From Rhodamnia argentea (lineage: Eukaryota; Streptophyta; Magnoliopsida; Myrtales; Myrtaceae), in the NCBI RefSeq assembly GCF_020921035.1, contig NC_063152.1, forward strand, positions 33,896,494-33,960,493: DNA of 64,000 nucleotides, given 5' to 3'. This document shows, piece by piece, positions 57,303-64,000 of this stretch. The position numbers and the translations under genes were made by a program. Below the pieces are notes generated by a model that saw nothing but the letters and a program-made list of their open reading frames with translations, had not been told where the DNA came from and did no database searches. Positions within the stretch are counted from its first letter, which is position 1. Every line of letters starts with the position of its first letter.

Positions 57303-57860
57303 AGCAGGTGTAATGGTTTGCTAAAAAGATGCGTGATCGTAACTTCACCGTGTCTTTCGTGCATGGCGAGAATGATGCAGTAATGGCTGGATTTCGATCT
57401 GGGGCGACTCGGTTGATCATCACTGCTGATGTGTGCGCTCGAGGGGTTGGTGTAGAGCAGCTTAGTCCTGAAAATTTCCATCACATTAATGCAGGTGACG
57501 ACATTACATCGTACTAATTTTTTTTCTTCTGTGTGCATCAAGTCATTCGCGTGTCGGATGCCTGCTTTTATGGAAGGACAAATTCCTTGTTTTCCCTGTT
57601 CCACAACGAACATTTTAATTGTGCGATGGACAATTGAATCGTTCTCGATACACTATGAAGCTTGTCTTGTCATCAACTTCAGCTATGATCTTCCCAACAA
57701 TAGAGAGCTGTACATCCATCAAGTTGGTCGAGCAGGCCGTTTTGGGTGGATAATTGTAATTACAAATGTCAATCCATGTCTGCTTTTGTAAGGTGCTGTG
57801 GTAAATTTGGTCAAAGACAAGGAGATCCATATTCTTAGAGACAGAGCAGTATTATGGCAC
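57303..57860 (+). pseudogene. eIF4A-III-type DEAD-box helicase fragment
   Basis: The translation matches the C-terminal RecA domain of eIF4A-III (exon-junction-complex helicase). It includes 'KKMRDRNFTVSFVHG', '[23 protein letters not shown]' (family '[23 protein letters not shown]'), then '[21 protein letters not shown]' and 'DKEIHILRD'. The motif VI HRIGRSGR reads HQVGRAGR. The N-terminal domain (Q, DEAD motifs) is absent, intervening sequence separates the pieces at about 57490-57660, and the frame changes after 'GRFG'. It is a broken genomic fragment. Confidence 0.8.
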
Positions 57861-58181
57861 CCACATAGCTGAATGTCCGGAGGACCTTACTATATATATT
57901 TGACTAGATAAGAGTACGTACATTTAGAATGGCCGCGAAAGGCCTCGTGTTAATAGTCTACAGCTTTACTCTGACCCATAAATTTTAAGGATTTGAGAAG
58001 TCGATCGTATAACCATATAATGGTACAATATCAATCGCAAGTGTTATGGATGGCTAAAAATATTTAACAATTTTAGCAGGACCCACCTATGATCTTATGC
58101 CCAGCATTCTACTGTTATAGTGTCACCTTGTTATATTAGCAAGACCCTACATTTTATTGCATCCTTTGATCTTTTCAGAAG

Positions 58182-58612
58182 GGAAAATGACGCAAATGGT
58201 TCATGAACTTTGGTTCGGGGTGCAATGTGATCCCTAAACTTTTAATTTGATCAATATGGTCTCCGAACTTTACACCAATGTGCAATGTCTTCTCTAGACT
58301 TTCAATTTATTTAATGTGGTCCCTGAATTTTTGGAACAAGTTCAACTTAGTCCATGAACTATAAGAAAATGTTCAAAGCAGTCCCCGAACTTGAATTAAT
58401 GGGAGGACTACATTGAACATCTTTCTATAATTTATGGACTAAGTTGAACATGTTCAAAAATTTCAGGGATTATATTGGTCAAATTAAAAGTTCAGGAACC
58501 ACATTACATATTGAGCTAAAGTTTAGAGACTATATTGATCAAATTAAAAGCACATGGACCACATTGCACACTAAGCCAAAATTCATAAACCATTTATGTC
58601 ATTATTTCTTTT
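58182..58612. mobile_element. Complete MITE of the 'ttcatgaacttt' family
   Basis: This is the best copy of the family in the window. The left arm starts 'aaaatgacgcaaatggttca', and the reverse complement of the right arm starts 'aaataatgacataaatggtt'. Both run through 'gtgcaatgtg' and 'cttttaatttgatcaatat' to a central 'cttgaattaatgggagg' loop. It is non-coding and could form one long hairpin. Confidence 0.65.
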
Positions 58613-59320
58613 CAACACTTGAAAGCAATTGAGTTGTGCTTCGAATCTTCAATGTAAGGGTTTTATCTTAAGTTTTTTGAGTTTCGATTTCTGAACACCG
58701 GCCCGTACACGAATGGTGCATCTTACCACAAGAAACATGGGGATAATATCACAATTGTGTGGGTTAAATTGGAATCGTGACAAAAGTTAAATATTTTCGT
58801 GAATCATTTATTTCTCGCAAAACAAACATCTTAGTTTCTTTTCCTCCTTAGAGCTTTTTCTTTTATGTATCCATGTGAATCGATAATATTAAATTGTGGT
58901 CTCCTCCCGATACCAAATTGGATTGGAAATTGACGGAATAGTGCTAACTTAACCATTCGGTTACGCACTCTTCGAATAGAAATCCATTCTTACGAACGAT
59001 CCGGCTTTTTTGCCTTTCTGCCTTTCTGCCAATTTCATAAACTTTTCCGTGCATATTTGACGTTCATATTACAATGATTTGAATATAGTGGAGAGTCATC
59101 ATTTCGATGGTTATTGTTGCAATACCTTTAAGCGTGATTGCTTTTTGTTGTATGGGTCTACGCGTGACTGCTTAACTTCGGCAATGGAGGGCGAATTTCG
59201 CACAAAAAGTAAGTACCTATAAACAAAGAAGTACGAAATTAATGATTAATTTCGTATAAAGGCTAATAAACAGTAGAAAATATTGCTTGGGAAACAAAAT
59301 AAAAAGGCTAGAGATAGAGG
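58613..59320. other. Intergenic, nothing recognised
   Basis: AT-rich sequence without a supported feature. Confidence 0.4.
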
Positions 59321-59321
59321 C

Positions 59322-60227
59322 TCCGTTTGTTTCACGCAAATTACTTTTGAGAAAATATTTTTTGAATTTTTCCGTGTTTGATTCGAGGAATGGCAATATT
59401 GCTACTCTAGAAATCAACTTTTGACCGGAAGTTGATTTTTTTTTTTTAAATTTTACTTATGAGTAGAAGTTGATTTTTCTATTTATGGACAAAAGTAATT
59501 TTTTTTTACTTTTTCAAGTGGCTCTAAAACTACTTTTAGAACCAAAAAAAAAAAAAAAATGATTCAAAAGTAGAAAAACGAAGTTGCGTAACCAAATGCT
59601 TTTGGAGCAGAAATTTTACTTCGAAAGTGTTGTCGGCTAATTAGGAAAAACATTTCCACCCATAAAAAAAATTACCTTCAAAAATGAGGAAAATACTTTT
59701 CTCTTTTTAAAAAGATAAAAATACGTTCCCTCATCTATCCTCTCTCCACTCCTCCCCATTCATTTTCTTTTAATCATTTTTATTTTTCCTTTCTTTTATT
59801 TCTTTTTATTTTCGAGTTTTTTTTTTACTTTTTTAACTTATAATTTTATATTTTTTTTTCTTTTTTCTTTCTCTATCGGTCTCTGGTTGTATGCCACCGC
59901 AACGGCCGTCGACCGGTCAAAGGCAATTTGGCTAGGTCAAACCTTGATGACTGGTGGTGAGGCTCGATGGCCATGGTCAGTCGCCGACCAAAGAAGAAAG
60001 GAAAAGAACAAAAAGAAAATAAAAAAATAAAAGATAAAAGAAAATAGTTAAAAAATCAATTTTTTTTTATAAAAAAGTAAAAATATAAAAATTATTAAAA
60101 GTCGTGTAAGGTAAAAATTGATTTTCCTTAAAATTATTTTTTAGTTCATTTTTAGATTTCATCCAAATACCGAAAAATATCGTTATTCTTATAAAAAAAA
60201 CGACTTTCTAAAAAATGCCTTTTAGAA

Positions 60228-60260
<33 letters not shown>

Positions 60261-60270
60261 TAAATAAATG
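59322..60270. mobile_element. Tourist-like element
   Basis: The left end 'ggctccgtttgtttcacgca' and the reverse complement of the right end 'ggcttcatttatttagcaaa' form the inverted termini. The interior has opposed 'agaagttgatttt' and 'aaattgattttccttaaaa' words, then a T/C tract (59765-59865), a GC-richer core (59890-59990) and an A/G tract. A (TA)n microsatellite lies at 60230-60253. The right end has been duplicated (see 60085-60600). Confidence 0.55.
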
Positions 60271-60600
60271 AAGCCAGAGAGGAGGGGGACTAGACTGTGT
60301 TGGCATCCTCTCTGGCTAGCAATGGAGGTAGCCACCAATGCTCCCGTTGGCGAGGTCGCTAGTGGTATATGGTAGAAATTGATTTTTCTTATCAAACGGC
60401 TGAAACTATTTTTCAATTCGTTTTTAGGTTTTAACCAAACACAAAATAATATCATTATTGTTTTGGAAAACGGCCTTCTGAAAAATATTTTTTAAAAACA
60501 CCACATTTTTTCGCTAAATAAATGAAGCTAGAGAGGAGGCAAACTCGACTGTGGCTGGTAGTGGAGGTAACCACCAATGCCCCCATTGGCGAGGTCGTGA
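60085..60600. repeat. Tandem direct duplication (~260 bp) of a transposon end plus flank
   Basis: The block 'aaaattgattttccttaaa' to 'gttggcgaggtcgctagtgg' (60108-60366) is repeated as 'gaaattgatttttcttatca' to 'attggcgaggtcgtgagtgg' (60375-60605). Both copies contain the right terminus 'gctaaataaatgaagc.agagaggagg' followed by the same non-element flank, so the duplication happened after insertion. Confidence 0.7.
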
Positions 60601-61074
60601 GTGGTGGTTGCGCCATCAAGCCACCCTTGCGGCACCCACGTTTGGTGACGTTCTCGCCGATCGGAGAAAAATTCGGTCGAACTCGATGACAAAGGAGTAA
60701 ATTGCAAAATATCTTGAAATATCGGGGGAGCATTTAGATTATTCAAATGTCTGGGACGAACCTATAGAATGGGCAAATTGTGATGCCCCCCGACCGAGTT
60801 TTTTCCATTTTTTGGTCGAAACCCCGACCGAGTTGGCGAGTCGCAATTCGCCGCCGTGTCCTGGGGGAGCCAAGATCGCGAGGAGGGGATTTGCGGCGCC
60901 GAGAGCGGCAGCGACGGGGTGGTGGCGACAGAGCTGCCACTCGAAGCACAAGTGCTAGCTAGCTTCTCATCCTTCTCATCCACCTTCACCCGCGTGGATC
61001 TCCTCTGTGACCACAACCATCGCGAAAGCACATTTCTTCACGCTCGTGGCGGACTGTTGAAGGTCGTATTGTCG

Positions 61075-63406
61075 ATGAGGCTGATCGAATCGCTGTGGCG
61101 AGAGGTTCGAGACCTGACCCTCGGCAACACCTCCTCCGTCCACCGCCTCGATTCGCCTCCGGCGCCGCTCGAGTTCCTTCGCGACTTCGTCTCTCTCAAC
61201 AAACCCTGCCTCATCTCCAAAGCTGCCACCGCTCACTGGCCGGCCACCGCTCTCTGGCGCGACCGCGCATACCTCACTCGCGCCCTCTCTTCCTCCTCCG
61301 TCACCGTCCATCTCACCCCCAATGGACGCGCCGATTCGCTCGCTCCCATTGACTGCTCCGCCTCATCGCCGCCGCCGCCGCCTCTCTGCTTCGCCTCTGC
61401 TCACGCGCAGCGTGTGCCATTTGCCGAAGCGCTGGAGATGATCTCGAGGAGTAGTCGGGAGAGCAATTTTGTCGCGTACGCGCAGCAACAGAACGATTGC
61501 TTCCGATCGGAGTACGGACCTCTGGCTCGCGATTGCGATGAGCATGTTCCGTGGGCGAGCGAAGCCCTAGGTTCCTTGCCGGAGGCCGTGAATCTGTGGA
61601 TTGGGAATCACTTCTCGGAGACTTCTTTTCACAAGGATCACTACGAGAATCTCTACGCTGTTGTCACCGGCGAGAAGCATTTCCTGCTCCTTCCTCCGAC
61701 CGATGTCCATCGTATGTATATTAAAGCTTACCCCGCAGCCCAGTACTCGTATATTAAGGTTGGTTTCGGAATTGTGATTTGTTGTAGTTTTTTTTGTTTT
61801 GAGGTGATTTTTGGCACTCCTTTTGGATTGGTGGGATTTGCAGGAAACTGGGGAATTCAAGCTGGAAGTGGAAGAACCAATCAAGTATGTACCTTGGTGC
61901 AGTGTCAATCCTTATCCTTTGCCAGAGAACTTGGAGAGTGAGACGGCGAATTTTCCATTGTATTTCAGTGGTCCCAAGCCGTTTGAGTGCACGGTCAAGG
62001 CTGGGGAGATCCTTTACTTGTAAGTGTTCTAGCTGATTTCAATTCACTGTTTTCAGTAGGATGGTCAGAATTTTTGTGCTTGGAGGAACGAATGGGAGGC
62101 ATTGGCTCGTTGTGTTTGAGCATGATCATTTGTAATTCTAGATGATTGAGGTTATAATGATAGAATCCGTCAGATAAAGTAGATTTAGTGTGGTGGTCAA
62201 GCTCCGTAATTTTAGCCTTTTAGCTTAATTAGATACATGCTTGATCGCCTTAGAGCGTGTTTGTGGACAGAAAGTGTTATCAATTAGTAATCAATCATGG
62301 TGGAGATGTGGGCCTGCTGGTCATTCCTACTTCTAATCAAAGATAGCAGTTGAATGACGAAACTTGGAGGCTGCAGTGTTGATTTATGATCTGGATCGTG
62401 CTATCAGATAAAGGTGTCACAAAGTTATCATACAGGAGATCGTGATGTGAAGTGTCCAGATAGTTTTTTCTTTAGACAAGTTAAGATTCAATATTTTTAT
62501 GAAACTGAGGGGAGGAAAGCTGCCCCGAAGCATTCTTCTTCTTGGGGTATATCCATTGAGGCCCGTTCATTTGGGATAAATTACAAGCAAAAAGTACTTT
62601 TTATTTTCACGCCAAAACTTAAAATAATTGTTTTACATTAATCTACATGGCAAAGTTTATATGTCATGAAAGTTTCAGTGGTATTGTTTTGCAAAAAGTA
62701 AAAGTGCATGAACTGATAAATTTTGATTAAGCAAAAAAGAAAAAGTTGAAGTTAAACCAGACACGAAAAATTCAGAAATTCCATTGGATTTACTTTCTGA
62801 GACGTAGATAGTTGTTCAATTGATATTTGGATAGCAGAAGTTGTCTTGGTGTATGGGATCAGCTTTTCTGGTTATTTATAAATATCTAAGGATAGTGCGC
62901 CAGCTTCAATTTTCTTTCCCTTTATAAAAGTCACAATTGGGTGTGGTAAGTATGTGGGAGAACAGGTGTTTGGACGATCATGTTTATAATATTACGCCCA
63001 GATCAATGGTGTTTCTGCGGTTGAGTGTAGTGCTGACTAGTGTGGCCTATCTAATTCTCACGTGACTCTGTTGCAGACCAAGTATGTGGTTTCATCATGT
63101 TAGACAGATTCCAGATGACACAGGACTCACCATTGCTGTTAATTATTGTAAGGATGCAGTATTTCATCATTTCTTGAGTTAACTTCATAGTGATTAGTGC
63201 AAAAAAACAAGAAACTTCATGATGATCTTCAGGTGCTAAATAACAAGTGCAAATTTTCAGGGTATGATATGCAGTTTGATATGAAATATGCATATTTCAA
63301 CTTCTTGCAATCGATCGTATACCAACCGATACATGAACACACAGGGACTGAAGGAGAGGCTGAAGATTTACAGCCTGCATGCTGTTGTAAATCAGGGTCT
63401 CAATGA
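61075..63406 (+). CDS. JMJ32: JmjC-domain 2-oxoglutarate oxygenase, JMJ32/JMJD7-like
   Basis: This is an Fe(II)/2-oxoglutarate-dependent JmjC protein; animal JMJD7 hydroxylates lysines of DRG GTPases, and Arabidopsis JMJ32 is reported as an H3K27 demethylase acting on flowering. Exons 61075-61758, 61844-62019, 63077-63147 and 63261-63406 (GT/AG) give 1077 nt, 358 residues. 'PCLISKAATAHWPA' is the typical N-terminal 'P.ii.g....wpa' region. The iron triad is His186 and Asp188 in SFHKDHYEN plus His293 or His294 in MWFHHV, and Lys201 of 'GEKHF' fits the 2OG contact. The 'WYDMQFDMKYAYFNF' end is diagnostic for JMJD7. The frame is open upstream to 60856, but the ATG at 61075 gives the expected start. 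The last exon may instead splice at about 63316, so the extreme C-terminus is uncertain. Confidence 0.9.
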
Positions 63407-63640
63407 GCTGCAGCCCATCGATCCATATCTGAAATTCTTTATTGCTTTTCTCTGGTTTATTGATGAAATCTTCATCCGAAGCTTGCCTTGGGATCGTTAT
63501 GAACAAGGAAGACAGTTAAACTCAATTTCCGGGGTTAAAACTCCTTGACCATCAGCAAATTTGAGTAATGCTTGTGGAACTGGATCTCAGAATAGCCTTA
63601 CTGATGCATTTGCTCCTCCACCAGATTGGATCAAAGGTGA
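63336..63640 (+). other. Unassigned open frame downstream of JMJ32, with splice-like ends
   Basis: After a good acceptor ('cacacag', ending 63344), one frame stays open through 'ERLKIYSLHAVVNQGLNEL' and 'WDRYEQGRQLNSI' to a TGA at 63546-63548. It then continues in the same frame through 'GSQNSLTDAFAPPPDWIK' to a GTGAG donor near 63636. A further acceptor at 63959 continues the frame as 'GLPVLKATDGPVC' to the window end. This may be an alternative JMJ32 tail, the start of the next gene, or chance. I do not recognise the protein. Confidence 0.35.
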
Positions 63641-64000
63641 GATTTAAATGCCAATCCCTTCTGCATGGATGGACTACTTCTGTCCTGTTTCATTTTTAAA
63701 AAAAATGAAAAAGAAATATGATTTCATTCTTTGAGAATTTGAAGCTACCAAGAAGTTCACCACACCATTTTTAAAAGATAGCTGACTTTGCAGGTTTTTT
63801 TTGTCAAGGCTTCTTGGAACTGCTTATGATTGAATGGCCGCCATTGAATTTTTCAAAGATATTTGAAGCTACCAAACCATTTATCAGTTTAGTTACGATC
63901 TATATCGAAAGGACATTGCAGAACGACATCTATTGAATTACTTGAGTTGTTTGCACAGGACTGCCAGTCCTAAAAGCAACAGATGGTCCAGTGTGTACGA

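Noticed and set aside
1-64000. CRISPR arrays, operons, riboswitches, tRNA or rRNA genes
   Set aside because: This is plant nuclear DNA. No spaced identical repeats, cloverleaf tRNA or rRNA motif was found; the tRNA-like A box at 43711-43722 lacks a cloverleaf.

Overview
This is nuclear DNA of a dicot plant, probably a woody one. The evidence is intron-bearing plant genes with GT/AG junctions, plant-only families (RLCK kinase, DUF604, PMT methyltransferase, ATL RING-H2, NIP aquaporin) and AT-rich intergenic DNA packed with small inverted-repeat transposons. A Myrtales genome such as Eucalyptus or Syzygium is my guess from general look only; nothing here proves the species.

Layout. 0.8-5.8 kb: a complete nine-exon FEY-like short-chain dehydrogenase (-), with a MITE in its fourth intron. 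6.6-7.9 kb: a clean 1.3-kb terminal-inverted-repeat element with an 8-bp target duplication. 9.2-12.4 kb: a decayed NIP5;1-type aquaporin locus (-), whose putative first intron holds a LINE-like tail and two MITEs. 12.4-16.9 kb: repeat-rich spacer. 16.9-18.3 kb: receptor-like cytoplasmic kinase (-). 22.6-24.4 kb: DUF604/Fringe-like glycosyltransferase (+). 26.8-31.1 kb: TMPIT/TMEM120-like membrane protein (-). 33.5-36.0 kb: PMT18-like Golgi methyltransferase (-). 37-50 kb: a 13-kb gene desert of foldback elements, MITEs and a SINE-like element. 50.3-50.9 kb: intronless ATL RING-H2 ligase (+) with TATA box and a short uORF. 52.7-57.9 kb: graveyard of broken host genes (two actin pieces, one eIF4A-III piece). 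61.1-63.4 kb: JMJ32/JMJD7-like JmjC oxygenase (+).

The kinase, DUF604, TMPIT and PMT genes correspond, from memory, to the Arabidopsis block At1g33260-At1g33250-At1g33230-At1g33170. NIP5;1 (At4g10380) lies beside the kinase paralogue At4g10390. The middle of the window therefore looks like an old collinear block from which the NIP gene has decayed and the GTL1-type gene (At1g33240) is absent. The genes are single transcription units, not an operon or pathway cluster.

Exon limits were read by eye from splice signals, reading phase and remembered family sequences. Every complete multi-exon model given here sums to a multiple of three. No new enzymatic or defence system was seen. The most unusual signals are structural: a hAT-like insertion on a splice donor, several unrelated inverted-repeat families with the same internal architecture, nested elements, and an inverted duplication covering the TMPIT promoter.
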